64,000 nucleotides of DNA, from assembly GCA_003993805.1 (NCBI GenBank), contig RSEF01000031.1, positions 21,279,178 to 21,343,177 of the forward strand, read 5' to 3'. The position numbers were made by a program, and so were the translations under genes. The notes below the pieces were generated by a model. The model saw only the letters and a program-made list of their open reading frames with translations. It was not told where the DNA came from and ran no database searches. Below are positions 50,218 through 63,839 of this stretch, in pieces. How positions within the stretch are numbered: the first letter of the stretch is position 1; each line of letters begins with the position of its first letter. This stretch comes from Himantopus leucocephalus (lineage: Eukaryota; Chordata; Aves; Charadriiformes; Recurvirostridae).

Positions 50218-50449
50218 AATGTAATTTTTTAAAAATTGCATAGGACTAGAAAATTCAACACATCAGGGAAAAAATTCTGAGGTGTGCAGAAGCTGAAGAA
50301 TTTGCATGGTAACTTTTTTAAATTGTTGTGAAATAATACTCATCAGTATGGGGATTTGATGCCATGCTTCTCTTCTAATAGATGCACTTAAACTATGTCT
50401 TTTGAATGAGTTTAAAGACTGGAGGGGGGAAAAAAAGGACACTACCAGC

Positions 50450-50455
50450 AATAAA
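50450..50455 (+). promoter_or_regulatory. NLN: Candidate NLN poly(A) signal
   Basis: AATAAA followed within about 30 bases by T-rich sequence (ATTCTTATTCTGTATTCTTC), a fair downstream element. An alternative or additional end for NLN. Confidence 0.35.
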
Positions 50456-50475
50456 AGAAACAGATTTATTCTTAT

Positions 50476-53400
50476 TCTGTATTCTTCTATTGTATTGATG
50501 GCTCAAAAATGTCTTTGATGGAGAGGAAGTGTGTGTGTTTGATTTCATCGTGGTTTGGGTTCAGTCTAGCTTCCTGACAAATTTCAAGACTGAGAACCTG
50601 CTCCAGACAGCCTTACAGACAAGACACTTGTTTGATACTTTTAGACTTCATTCTGATGCATGTTAAATTCCTGTATCATTTACAGTTATACAGTATAACT
50701 AAAAAGAAAAAAAAAACTACTATTTTCTTCCCTTCATTGAGGAAAAACAGTGCAAATCTATGACCTTGGCAGTTCTTCCACCACTCTTTCTTTTTTGTTG
50801 GTCACAGATCAGGTTTTTGTTTTCCAAATTAGATCAACATCGGCACTGAAAAGTTTTACTGGAGCAGTTACAATAGTTTCAGTTGGTTTGTGAAGTATTT
50901 TGAGATACATATAAGGAAGGGAAGATGATGTCCCTAGTGGGAAGGGTAAAAGTCAATCCAAGATTTTCCTATTCCCTTTTATTGTGGCATGCACAGATGC
51001 TACAAAAAAGCTTCATAGATTTAATTATTTCATCCATGGGAGTGTGAAAGTACTCAAGGAATTATTTTGAAGTTTTTCTGCAAGATCAGGAAAAATGAGT
51101 CTTAACAAGCCAATTCTACACAACCCAAATAAAACTGCTAATCCACGTGCACTTTTCTTGTCTTTAGATATACCTTTCTTTGGTGTTGGTATTACAACAT
51201 GTATACGAACAAACATTAATTTTGGTTACTAGCTAATATACTTTAGACATTTGAACTATAGCTGTAAACACAGTTGGTATTTGTTTGTTCAACCGCCAAG
51301 TAAGAAAATGTGCCTGGTCAACTCAAAAGACTTCCTCTTTTTCTAGCAAAAGAAAACTGAAAGCATTCACTTTGCGTCAAATCTTTGTGTTTCACGGGGA
51401 AAAAAAACAGAATTGTGAATGTTCAGTTTAAACTGTATTTCTGTGTCTTTTTCTTTTAAAGCATGTAAACTATGGTGAAAAAAAAAGAAGCTTAATTGGT
51501 TTTTGAAATGGAAAATTTCACAGGACTTATTTTTGAACCACGCTAGTTAGGGATGTGGGGAAACATATGTAGCCAAAACATATTAACTATGTGGTCTTAC
51601 CAGAGCACATAATTAAGTCATTTCTAACTCTCATAGTCAGTTACAGTTTTAGACCCTAGTTCAGCTGGGTCATGAAAATGTCATACATGAAAATCACATA
51701 TATGAGACCATTTTGAACAGTGTTCAGAACAACTATAAAGGAAAGCTGAGGAAACTGATGGATGCGAGATTACCCTAAAACCTGTGAATTTTACCTAGAT
51801 TAATTTCCCTTACATTCTGACTGGATTTTGAAGTATTTTGCTTTCTTTTTAAATGTGTTTAAATTCTTGTGATCCTATCTTATCAAAGGTTTTTTCCTTT
51901 CACACTGTGACGATAGCTCTGATGAACTAAAATATTGTAAAAAAAATTCCAAGTACTACTTTCCAAAAATGAAGAGTGATACTTTTCAAAAATGAATCTG
52001 GAAATCTAAGCAATGGAATCTTTATTAAGAAGCAAAATGCAGTTTTTATTTTACAGCTGGTAGGTGTGTTTCCACATGAGGGAGACCTTTCTCTGCATAA
52101 ACCAGCAGTCTCAGATCAAGGTAGATAACTGCAAATGTAGTAATTATGAACAAAAATATATGATGATAAAAAGTTATGTCATGATTTAAAAGTTAGATTT
52201 AGGATAGTACTGATGCTAATGATGATAATTTAATTGACTTATTTATTTTCCTGTTCTTTAGAGTGTGTGTGTATATTACACAGTATATAGTAACTAAGGT
52301 ACTGAAGTGCTGGAGAATGCCATTACGTGTATGTGAAAATGCCTACATGATTGTACAGTTACGTTAGCATCAGCTGCATATCCATGTGTGTAGGGAGGAG
52401 AAAAACCTAAACCACATTGTGACCACAAATGAAAGTGTTAAGTTCTATACCTGTCCCAAAGAATAGGATTTTTTTAAATTTGTTTTTGTAGAAGCCAATT
52501 CCCTCAGTCTGCATCAAGCAGTAATTAAGGCAGATCATCTTATGTCTAAAACTGCATTCAACACAGAAGGCTAATGGGTATGTTCTGAAGTGCTTCTGAA
52601 ACATCGTATTGCTGTAACATATCAAACTCGTCTGCTAGGTTTTGTGTTGGCTTCATGGAACCTTCTGAATCAAATTCATGTTCACAGTCCTTATTGTAAG
52701 GACCTGATCTTGGAATGGAAAAGATGATCTGCAAAAAGGCATCTTTCCTGGTTTTGCAGCTTTCCATCATAGACATGAAACTTTGTCTGTTTAGGAAACT
52801 ACTTATTCTGACAGTATTTCAAGACTGTGACATAAAGTCCCCCAAGAAGACAGGGAACAATTCTGCTTTGGAAACACGAGTTAATTGCCTTGATACTGCA
52901 CAGAAACATTCACATACATTCAAACGTGCCAAGAGTTAGGTATCTGGCAAAACCGAGACTACTCTGGAATTGCTAAACCCATTCTTCCACTGAATTAAAT
53001 TTCAAAACAGTGAAAGCCTGTGTTTATTCCAACCCAACTTTAAGTATTCACCACAATAAATAAAAAAGTAAATTTAATCTTAGTCTGTAACAAACAGCTG
53101 CCTTTCCAAGTCAGTAATGCATCTTTTTAGAATTTCATTGTATTTAGGATGAAATTTTTCCTTTGTCAGAAATTCACAGTGGACTTTGGCTGGCTTCACC
53201 AAAAATCTTTAAATGAAAGGCAAAAGGTAAAATGAGGTACTTGGGAGAGAGCGGTGGTAACAACTTAGGAAAGTGGATAACAGGCAATGGCTTTCTCATT
53301 CTGCTGTTTCACTTCAAAAGAGTTGGCCAGGCAACTGGGTCAGAAGATGGCTAGGTGATGGCCTCAGCAGCCCCTGCTGCTAGTTGTCTGACATAGGTCC

Positions 53401-54469
53401 AGCATATAGGCTGTCTCTAGATTGCTAGTCATGTGATCAAATGTAAATGGTAAAAGCAGTCTGAAGAAAAAGTTTAAACTTTGCTCTCTGAGCTGCGGTG
53501 TTGGTTGGTTGTTGTGCTGACACACAGAGGTAGGTGGAGTATTGACTGTCACTTGGGCTTCTACTACTACTACAGTTGGTTTTCGTATACAAATAGTTCT
53601 CTGTTGTATGTTGTGGTTATATCAATAACAACATCGCAGAAAAAAACCTTCATCATTTTAATAACTAATCAGGGTCAGTCAGCTGCTGACCTTGTTTGAC
53701 AAACAATTTTGTTAAACTCTGTTTTAAAAGATAATCAGGCAGCAACTGATTCCAATGGTTATGTAGTCATTTGGTATGGGAGAAGTAAAATTACATCAAC
53801 AAGAACTGAATCACAAGGTCAAGATCTCAGCTTCCTCTCTGAAAAATGAAACTATTTCCAAATAACCTTCAGAGGTAGTGGGGGGTAGTTGAGTTAAATG
53901 GAGACTCCTGGAGGGGTTTTCCAGAAGCGTGGAGTTTGTTGCACAGTGAGTAGTTACTGACAGGGATTAGAGAGGCTAGACATCAGGAGGTCATATATGT
54001 GGTAGCACAAGTCAAAGGAAAAGGAAGGAAAGAGTAGGTGGAAGGATGAAGTTGGAGAAGGGTGTTTTGACAATAGCTGTGGAAGGGCTGGAGTGGATGT
54101 CAGAGGCAAATAGCAGGAAAAAGGCAGTAGCTTAATGCATACTGATTTATGAAAAGGTACTGAATGCTTTTAATTGTTTTATGAATTGGAAACAAGATAT
54201 GCTTGTCTATGAATAGATTTCTTATCTTTTCATTAGCATGCCAAAGAACGTGAGATTGTGCTGCAGCTTGTTGCTTCAATACTTGTGCTTCTTCCTGACA
54301 TCTGGAGATTAATTTTTGTTTCACCGCTATTTTCTTCATGAATATATTTTAAATTATTTTTTCCAGTGGTGGAAGGAAAAAAAGTGTGTTGTTGGGGGGA
54401 AGTTCAGTTTGTGGGGCCTATGCTGGAAATTCTGTATAGCTAATCATCATTAGCCATGGTAAAAAGTGT
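50476..54469. other. NLN distal 3' UTR or intergenic sequence
   Basis: AT-rich sequence with no recognised exon of a known gene. Open frames at 52558-52776 (minus), 52715-52939 (plus) and 54100-54339 (minus) have no family similarity I can name. Part of the left end may be extended NLN 3' UTR. Confidence 0.6.
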
Positions 54470-56050
54470 AGATTATGCAAAAGACATGGTACCAAACAAC
54501 AGTCAATCTATTTTGGACCTAATTAGGATAGATAAAGACAAATTAATTAAATGAATTGGAAGTTAGTCGTTGCCTAGAAACCAATAACCACGACCTAATT
54601 TTGTTCCGTATTGATTAACAGAGGATAGACTCAACCGATACTTGTTTGCACTATACTCCTGATGAATTAACAAGGCTAAAAATATCAGTGCTAAGAGAAC
54701 CAATGAGTAAAATTATTGGAAAAAAATTGTGAATAAGAAATGGTATGGCTTTAAAAGTCAATTGGCCAAAATCCCACAATTTCAAAACTTACATTTTTTC
54801 CAAGAACAATTTTGACTAAGAACCAATTACCAGTAAAAACAGCAATTAAAAATAAACAAAACAGAAGTGGGGGGTCAGGAGTAGGAAGTAGTAGGCAATG
54901 AGGAATTGTAAAGTGTTAAAAATCATAAAGAAGGCTAAGACTGTCAAGAAAAAAAAACATGGATGAAACGATCATAGATAATAACATGTATAACAATGTA
55001 TTAAGAACTAATAAATCTCATTGGTGTTACAGACCCATTACTAGATGGAAATGCTAACATTGCAAGTGTCAAAAATGACAATGTTTACTACTGTTTCTCT
55101 TCTGCATTTAGAAAGAAGCAACATGATGTAATCATATCATGTGAGAACAACGGGGTACTTCCCAGTCCATTATTAAGTTAGGAGGATATTAAGCAACGCT
55201 TACTAAGAATAAACTTTTTCACATGAGAAGCATTGACTAACTTGCACTCTACAAACCTACAAGAATTGGTGGTTGTGGATTTTTTTACCAGTGCTGTTAA
55301 TCCTGGGACACCAGGCATATGCCATTGTACTAGAACAGTGCTAATGAGTTCCAGTGTTCAAAAAGAGTAAATAGGTGACTATTGGTCACATAACTTGAAA
55401 TTCATTTTCAGCAAAACAGTGGGGGGAAAAAAAATAGGGTTCTGTTGCTGAAGAATTAAACAATGAGTGTAATTCATACAGTGCAGGTGGTTTTATGAAA
55501 AACAAGTTTTGTCAGACAAGCCTGATATAATCATTTATGGCCATTACAAGCTTGGTGAAGGTGATTGTAGGGAGATTCATGTAAGGGGTATTTGACTTAG
55601 CGCTGTGTATTTTCTTTTGAAATTATGCTATATGTACTTGTTAGTGCAGTGTTACCATTGAACAGGGTACAGTGATCTTGGTGCTTCAGGGATCAGTAGA
55701 GGCCAGTAATATAAAATCACTGGTGATAAAATTTGTAAGCAAGCGACCAAAAAAAGCAGTCATACAGAATTCTTTGGATTGTTTGAAAGCTTTGGGCATT
55801 TGGCCTAAAAATTTCTGTAGTGTCGGCAAAGTAACATGTAACATGCCTGTAGTAACTAAAAATGTAGATTAAAACTACAGCTTGGTGGACTATGTTCTAC
55901 AAAGTACTGCCTTCTGAAAATACCTGGAGGGTGGTTGTAGTAGTCAGTTCAATCTGAATTGTTATGAGTCTACAGCAAAAATGGTTAAGAAATCTCATGA
56001 TGGATGAGTGCAAGAATATTGCATAAGAGCAGGTTACTGATGCTATTAAC
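54470..56050 (+). mobile_element. Long decayed CR1-like LINE remnant
   Basis: Several pieces in the same order and strand as a non-LTR retrotransposon ORF2 are readable. At about 54510-54545 ILDLIRIDKDKLIK resembles the endonuclease-domain LDLxLTNKEDL. At about 55030-55130 VTDPLLDGNANIASVKNDNV then CFSSAFRKKQHD resembles the GPLLDxxG...FFxSVFTKK linker before the RT. At about 55490-55590 GFMKNKF-CQT then a decayed LDFSKAFD-like stretch follows. Stops and indels are frequent. The family assignment (CR1-like) is from motif order only and the borders are approximate. Confidence 0.55.
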
Positions 56051-56262
56051 TGAGTAGTATTCCCAAGTTATTGTTCCAAATAAGATTTTTAATTAGCCAA
56101 AGTTAGTTGCTTTTTCTTCATTGAGTTGTCCCCTTTGGAATTCCAGATTTCAGTTAGGCTTTAACAGATGACTTCTTTTTGCAGAGCTAGTACTTTGACT
56201 GGACTCACTATCAGGCCAAAAACTTATCTTCTCTCTCCCCGTTAAACTGTTGCTCTCTTCAG

Positions 56263-56404
56263 AAATTTAGTCAATGCATTAGCTGAGATGTATGCTTTAA
56301 ACTTGGGAGAAGCACTTGGCAAAGAACTGAGCAATTTGTATTTCTCTTTATTCTTTTATTACACTCTTTATGTGCTAAGAACCAGTCATGGCTCAACATC
56401 CAAG
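56263..56404 (+). other. Candidate exon of an unknown transcript
   Basis: A 142-bp segment with a strong acceptor (TTGCTCTCTTCAG, preceded by a long pyrimidine stretch) and a perfect donor (AAG|GTAAGT). Only one frame is open through it, from the second base, reading NLVNALAEMYALNLGEALGK, ELSNLYFSLFFYYTL and ending HGSTSK in phase 0. An ATG lies at 56288. I recognise no family, and no partner exon was found nearby. It could be a lncRNA exon, a 5' exon of the next gene (ERBIN follows NLN in human), a repeat-derived exon or chance. Confidence 0.3.
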
Positions 56405-57397
56405 GTAAGTTACAAACAAAACCTGGCAACGGATCAGAAATCTAGTCAGATTTATACAACCATATAATGTATAAAATATTATGAATATTGTCAATAATAG
56501 AAGGTTTTACAAGGACTAGTTGATTCTATACTCTAAACATGAGTTTTGGCAGAAAACTTTAATAGGAAAATGTCTTAAAACACATGTATATGGCATATTG
56601 TGTTTCGAGACGATGCACGGCACAGAGAGGAACACTGGAGACATTCAGCATTACCCCTCATCCTGAAGGAGGAAATTCTGGTCTAGGATGGCTCTCAAGA
56701 ACTGAATCACATTTTTGTGGTGACATAGTACTTAGTAAAAGCATGGATTAGGTCTAAGGTGTTGGCTTTAATCTCTCTCATTCCGTAGAGATAATATTGG
56801 GTTCGCTTAAGTTCTGATGGAAATTGCTTAAATCACAAACTGGTTTCATTTTAGCACTCCTGTCATACTATCTGCTATCCAGTGTGCTAAGTTCTCAGTA
56901 AAGCTGTACCTAGGAACCTGTCTGCCATGAAGACAGAATGGGAAGAGGCCTTCCTAAATGGTCTGTTCAGCCTGAATAGATAACATGATGCCTGGGTTGG
57001 AATGCAGTGGGTCATTTTTTTTTTTTAGGAGAAGACTTAAGGGGGGGTGATACTCTTGCTTAGGTAAAACATAGATTTGGTGTACAAGGGTAAGCTTGCT
57101 GTGGTGAATGAATGACGTGTAATTAAAGTACTTGTTCCCCCAGAAGTGTGTGAAAACAAAATTCAGACCCCCTTATGAGATCTGTGAAGAAAAAAAAACA
57201 ACAAACCAACCAACCCAAAACCACCTTCAAACAGTCTTTACAGATAACTAATGGTGATAACTGAGAAAACACAGAGAACTGGGTAATGAATTCCAAGACA
57301 TGATGTACATCACAGGGAAAGAGGCCTTCATTACAGGGAAAGATTTATCTCCACACCAGAGAAAAATCCACTCAGTTTAGTCACATAACTGCATTTC
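56405..57397. other. Intergenic, nothing recognised
   Basis: AT-rich to moderate composition, with an A-rich/AAC-rich patch near 57190-57225. No gene or named repeat. Confidence 0.6.
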
Positions 57398-57900
57398 ATG
57401 GGCTTTCTCTGGGACAGAAACAGATACGCTATAACACATCCACAAGTTTCAAGGCAAAAAAGTCAGTCTTTGGTGGAAAATCCTGGTCCAGCAAAAGCAC
57501 ATCTAAAGCCTGGGACAGTGTCTGCGCATTGCAAATTCTCAGATGATAACAATTCCCCAGGCTGGAATGGCGAGAGTTACATTCGCTATATCACCTATTA
57601 TCTTCTTAAGCATCTTGAAATTAGAAGCTGACTAACAAGGGACCAAGAGACAGACTGGATCCGCAGCAGAAGGGGTGCCATTTCTTGTTGCGTGTCCAAA
57701 GGTGATAGGGTCACCTGGTTTTGAAAAGGTGACAGAGTGGCTTTGTGTCTTCAAATTTTTTTGCTTTGGACAGGCCACACCCAAAGCAGAGACTGAGACC
57801 GACTATCTCAAAACAAAAAGAGGACAAGAGACAATTCAAGCCTCTAAAGTGCTTTCTGGGCTGGAGAAGCCTTGGAGACTACAAATCTCACTTGCCTGAT
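57398..57900. repeat. Unclassified GC-richer block, possible old interspersed repeat
   Basis: About 500 bp less AT-rich than its neighbours, with two adjacent plus-strand open frames (57398-57631, 57675-57899) lacking family similarity. The composition and isolation suggest a decayed LTR or other insertion, but no termini or domains were found. Confidence 0.2.
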
Positions 57901-60900
57901 ACGCGTATTTGATTAGTATGGGCTCACTTCTGTAACTTAGTGCATTGTTTGTCAAGATGCATAGGTGTGTCTTCTTATGTCACTGTAGAATGATTTGCCA
58001 AGTAAATCCCTAATATGTCTATTAGAGTAACATTTGTTTAGTTATCAACAAAGTTCCTAAAATATTAAAAATGGGTATTCAAACTTTTTTATTACTATTG
58101 CAGGCCAACATCTGTAGCAAAAATTATGCCTCTTTAGATTATTTCCTCATGAGAAAAAAGATGTTTCAGTTGCTGATATAATTTTCCTGTTATTTAATTA
58201 TGTACAACATTAATTAAAATGGAAAATTGTATCAAAGGTGTAAAGATATTGCTGACTTCATTAAAAATAACTTTTGGTTTTGTGCAGAAGCATTATGATA
58301 AGAAAATATAATTTAACATAAATAAAGGATAATAAATTTAGCCAACAGCAGAATTAAGATTTTCAGAAGCAAAATTTTAGATGTAAGAGAATAAATCTCA
58401 ATCATTTCTAGCATTGAGTGTCTCAATTTTATCCCAGAGCTTAGAATCTAACTGGTGTGATTTATATTGACTTTTTCTCTTCTGATTGAATCTAGTTATC
58501 CTCAAAGAAGAAATTTGGCTGAAGAAGGTTGTTCGGTTTGTTGTATAAAACAAATAATGACTTTATTTGTAAAATATTGCTGCATGTCACACATGTAAAA
58601 ATCAACAAAATGTCTAAGAAAATAACAGAGACTTAATTTTCTTTTATAGACTTAATGAAAAAGAATTGAGTTAGTTTAAAAGAAAGTACAAGAGAGTATC
58701 ATTTTGTTCTTGACATTTAATTAGATTTGGCTGTTGCACAGTTTTATCAATAATTGAATAATATTATGAGTTCAGGCTAGTGAATTCTGAAATGGTTCCT
58801 CCAGTGTTAGAAAACTTTATGTACATGACTTGCAAATTGATACCTCAGTGTCAGCAACAGCACGCCTTTGAATAATATATGATTCTTTTGGTATGTCTTT
58901 AATACATCTAAAAGAGCCTTCAGAATACAGAATAGTTTAAAGTAACAATTCCATACTTATTTTAATCAGATTGTCATCAGAGAGAACCTGAATCTTCTTA
59001 AATTGCAAATACAGGTTGAGCATGAAGGTTACAAGTTCCCCTCATGTTTTTCATATTTACTGGCAATGCCTTGTCTTCTGGTAGCAGTGCTGCTTCTGTG
59101 AAGCCTATTTACCTGTGTTGCGGCTACTTCCACCTTGACATATTTTATGTTTGTTAGTTTATGTTTTTTCATTCTGCTGGCAGAAAAGGAGAGTGTGAAT
59201 CTAAATAACCACTTGACTTTTCCCCAAGCACAAATTATAACTCCTATATGTGTAACCTGTATTTATTAACAGCATTTTATGGCTACAATTTTACATGTTA
59301 AAATACAGAGCACAAGGTTAGTTATTTAAGTGAAGGTGATTTTCAGAGAATGAGGCACTATTGAACTCAATGAGAGCCATTGTTAAGGGAGCTGAAAAAA
59401 TCGTATTATGGTAACTTGCTTAACATCTAAAAATTGTTATCCTCCTCTTACTGACCATTTTTTGCCTAAAGCATTTTACAGGATAGATAACAGGGATAAG
59501 AATATCTCTCTTTATGTGTAAAAAAGTGAGACCTAGAGAAGGTGAGTATTTTGGCAAATGTCAAACAATGAGTCTCTGAGATTTGAAAATGTAAGCAAGG
59601 ATGCCTGTCTTCTTATGCCATACTTATTGGGAATGATGGCATCTCTGTTTTCTTTAGAGAACCTGTATTCAAGTGCTGTAAAGGATTTAATGTGGGGGGA
59701 AAAGAAAAAGAGGAATAATGTTCAGCTAGAAAAATAGAAGATTTGGTGTGACTGCAGGAGATAAGAATATGAATAGGGAGAAAACAGTAACATGGTAAAA
59801 TTACCCTTCATTGGATGAGCTGTATAGCTATAACTTTTCACCAGAAAACAAAAATATCAATGCATCATTTATTATATAGACAAAAATATAAAATTAAGGG
59901 TCAGTATTTAGTATCTATTATAAAAAGAGGTATATAAAGTACTGGAGTAATTTTCATATTGGGGAAGCAGCAATATTTCAGATTCTTTATGCTGAATAGT
60001 ACAATTTCAGTGACCAAAATGCCCAAACAGAATTGCTATGAAAAATTACTTACTTTACATGCTCTTTGCCCGATTCAACACGCACTCCAATGTGTTCAAG
60101 TCCACCCATGCTTTGAGAGCACTTGAACAAATGCTTTGCTGATTAAAAAGCCTTAAATTCTAAGTCTTGTAGTTCATTGCTTTTGGCACTGAATTTTCTT
60201 ATAATGAAGAAGCTGATGAGCTTGGGTGAAGAGAGTTGGGGCCCTTTACGCTGGGCATTACAGACACTAATGCTAGTAGTTTTATAGATCTTAGGTGCTG
60301 GTGCTGTTGTGGTTGCCAGTGAGGGACTAGATCATCAGTTTCAGGGAAAAAAAAGCGTCCCTGGCACAGAGAAAAATACCTGTTTTAAATACATTTCACA
60401 GGGATATAATTTCACTAGGAAACACAGGGCACAAAGTACGTTTTGTTTTTAATTATATATGCACAGTCAACTGAGAACATAAAGGAAATAATGAGAGACT
60501 ATCTCGATAATCTTTTCTACAACAACAACTGTAGTGCAACATCTTACTGTAGCTCACAATCTACAGGTTGTGTCTTAGATTTAAGACCTAGAAAAATTGT
60601 TCAGTGAGTCCCCTTGCAGATTGTTCCTTCTGCATTAACATCAGGGAGCTCCCTCCCACCGCCTTATCTGCTGCCAGGAAATTGGTCACTGAGGGCACAT
60701 GAGGGACAAGCTGCACTTCCACAGTTCTGCTGGATTATCTCGCTGTAGCCTGAGCTGGTTAGCAGCTGTTATTATAGTCTGCCCAACTTCAGCCCTGTGG
60801 TTGTGGCCTGGAGGGAGCTCTTGCGTGGGACAAAACGACTCATTTGCAGTTCAGCCTACTCTAAGAGCTGTGGGAGATTCAAGCATTTCAAGAGATTTCA

Positions 60901-63831
60901 GAGATTTTTTAGGGATGTAATCAAAGCAAGTTTTTTTCTGAACTGCACATTCTTAGAAATATATAACCTGGGTAAATACAGGTGTGTCTTCATGACAATA
61001 GCAAAAAAGACATTTCAAAACAAAACTTCAAATATTTAGTCTACAGCGTGGATACCAGAATTTTTTAATTATTGACATAATAAGTATAATACCTTGCTCT
61101 GATTTCAAAAGCAGCCAAAATAATTCAGCTGAAATTTTCCTCATCAAAAGCAGCCTGGGGAGTATATTCAGCATGGAGAGTTTCAGGTCAAACGGTTATA
61201 GTTTGGCAAATTAAAAAGCAATTGAAAACAGGTTATTATAATAGGAAGTGTTTGGCAACCTAAATTGCAGGCAGGTCTATGAGACCAAACTATAATTTAC
61301 TGCATGTGGAAAGTAACTTGTAAGTGTAAGATGTTAATTTATAAAAAGTAGGTGGAGAAAGAGTTTCTTGGTGTGGTTTGTCAGAGTTGGTTAAAATACT
61401 TTAATATTTTTAATATTGACATATGTTAAATTGGAGATCTGGATTTCAATAACATGACTTTTTTTTAACAACACTTATCAGATATTTTTGTATCATATGG
61501 ATTTTGGTCAGTAGTAGGACCTGTTGAAAAATTCCCTAAGACTGAAATTTTAGTGGAGAAAATGATTAAATTTTTAATTGAGATGCTTGCAGAAACATTC
61601 CTTTCCATAAAATGCAGAGTTTTTATAGAATGGTCAGGTTTAGAGTTCAGTTTTACTCTAACATGCAACAGACGTGTTTTCATGTGGCTGTTGTATGGAA
61701 GTGAATCTTCAGCAAGGATTCACTGATACAGGTCTGCTAAAAGTCAGTGGAGCTATTTTAAATGAGCTCTCTAGTCAGCTTGCACTAACAGAGTAAGTGA
61801 GCTGTGAGGATCATCAAATATTTAAATGTCTGCTGCGGTAAATTTCTGGTTACCTTTAAAAAGAGAAAATACTATGTTTTGTGTAAGGGACAGATTTACT
61901 TCAGCCATAATATTTAACTAATATGTATTAGTACTACCTCTAGGTTCTCAATTAGACCTGAGATCTCACACTGTGGAAAGACCTGTAAAGCAAAAGCCTG
62001 AAAGACAGAGATATTCTGTCTGAGCTAAGGAAACTATCAAGGCAGTTATTTCAAACAATTGTATGGTCAAAGACTGAATGAAGAAGTTAGAATTATCTCC
62101 CAGAAGTGAACCCACAACACAAGACATCAAAGCCAGAATTGGCAGTTACTGGTGAGAGCAACTGCTGCTGCAAGTAAAATGGGCTTGATGTCCATGTGGC
62201 TTCTCTTCTACGTCTGACACTCGGAGAAGTGGATAAAGGATGTCAGGCTGACAAATATAAATGTAGATGTCACACACTAAGAAAGGAGCACTGTATTTAA
62301 CGCCAAGGGCAAGAAAGCAACTTGCCAAATGACAACAATGTGTACTTCATTGGAAGATGTGTTGAAACTGAAAGCAGGATGACACTTGAGTGAGTAGTAA
62401 TTATAGGAGTAAACAAGGAGGTGACTGTAATCTTCCACTTCAGAGTTAATCCTTCCTTGATAGTGAAATCTAATATCATGATGTTTTAACTTGTAAAAGT
62501 GGAAACGTGAAAAGATACCACCAGGAGTATGAACTCTATAGTAAATGAGATATTTATTAAAACTGTGTGTTTATAAACAGGATACAAATAAGAGATTGAG
62601 TTTAAAACTATTTATTGCTGTGGGACGATGGAGGAAAGGAATACAACTTCATTGAAACACTTGTTTTGTTTCCAGATATATAATAAGATCTTTAATCTTA
62701 TTTATCCTGGTGTAATGCAATATATCAGATAACATTCTCCAGTTGTTCCATGGGTACTGAATCATAACAGCTCTGGGTTGTCCAGTGTGATTAAAGGAAG
62801 GTAGAAATCGTTCTGTTCCTGCTGCCAAAAAATCTTGCTGAGACCTTATTGATGGAATTTGTGGTGCTGAACAAGAATGCCATGCCAAGTGGTCTGCTGC
62901 AGAAAGGCAAGTAACCTCATTGAGTTATTTCATTGAATGATTTCCCAAGTTGGTGACAGCAAATTAAAAATAAAATAATTCTGAAATCTGTGGTCTCTTC
63001 TTGTTTGGACTCCCTTAGTAAGTTTGTACCTTTTTTGCATATTTGTCTGATAGATGCGTATTTCAAAATTCTTTTTTCAGTTCTTCGTAATTTAGAGGTT
63101 AGATAGTTATACTGCTAATTAAACCAAAATAAGGTCTTCGTATGCTTCACCCAGCGCATGTAATCTTGAATTTTCAAGTACACCTGTATTATAGACCAGT
63201 GATGTAGTTGTCTAGTTTTGCATTATAAGGGAATATATACTGTAATCTTTTTTGAAAATCAGATTTAGGTTACCCTGTCATTTGGGACACCAATGTAGTT
63301 GCTGTATATATTATTTACACTCATTTCAGACAGACAGCCTAAGATTATGAACAGTTAAATTTCTATATTGCCCTTGCATTAGTTATTTCAAAAGTGTCAC
63401 TGAAACGATGATGCTACCGTGCTTCAAAAGTATAGAGATGTTAATAAGCAGCAGTTACGAAAGATTGCTATTAGCTGCTCACAATGTAAATATTTCTTCA
63501 TGATGCCGACATGTGAGTGCCTGTAAAAGATGGGTGCTTCATTCTGCTTTTCAGCATGCACGCAAAAATTTGCCAGGTATATCTGAAAGAACAGCTCACT
63601 TTTTCAGTGTAAGCAACAGTAATAGCCTTTCAGTCTGTCATGCTATGTGCATGAATTTGTGCTACGAATTGAGAAATTACTATTGCAGAGTTTTTCATGT
63701 TGGTTTGGCTGAACTGAACAATGCTTTGTGAAGAGCAGGGTGGGGTAGCAGGTGCCAGGGGCATGATCCTGCTCCCATTTTAGTCAGTAAAAATTTTACC
63801 ACAGAAATAGAGGCTGGATAAGGCCTTTTGT
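57901..63831. other. Intergenic, AT-rich, no gene recognised
   Basis: About 6 kb of AT-rich sequence. A small GC-richer patch lies at 60630-60900 (open frame 60699-60920, no known family). Open frames at 61465-61683 and 62146-62888 (minus) and 63513-63731 (plus) are short and unsupported. In human the next gene after NLN is ERBIN in the same orientation; no ERBIN coding exon was found here. Confidence 0.6.
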
Positions 63832-63839
63832 NNNNNNNN
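63832..63839. other. Short ambiguous run, 8 N
   Basis: Eight N between TTTTGT and AAAAAATCAG, probably an unresolved homopolymer or local consensus failure. Confidence 0.95.

Larger units (their letters stand above)
50084..50475 (+). other. NLN: NLN 3' UTR (proximal part)
   Basis: Untranslated sequence following the stop codon in the terminal exon. Two AATAAA hexamers, at 50212-50217 and 50450-50455, are candidate poly(A) signals. Longer 3' UTR forms using later signals are possible. The end is inferred and has no transcript support. Confidence 0.5.

Noticed and set aside
54100..54339. Minus-strand frame with KQKLISRCQEEAQVLKQQAA, and a matching plus-strand frame after a TTTTCATTAG acceptor-like site
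   Set aside because: Both strands look open and protein-like over the same 120 bp, no donor site or known family supports either, and no neighbouring exon is seen.
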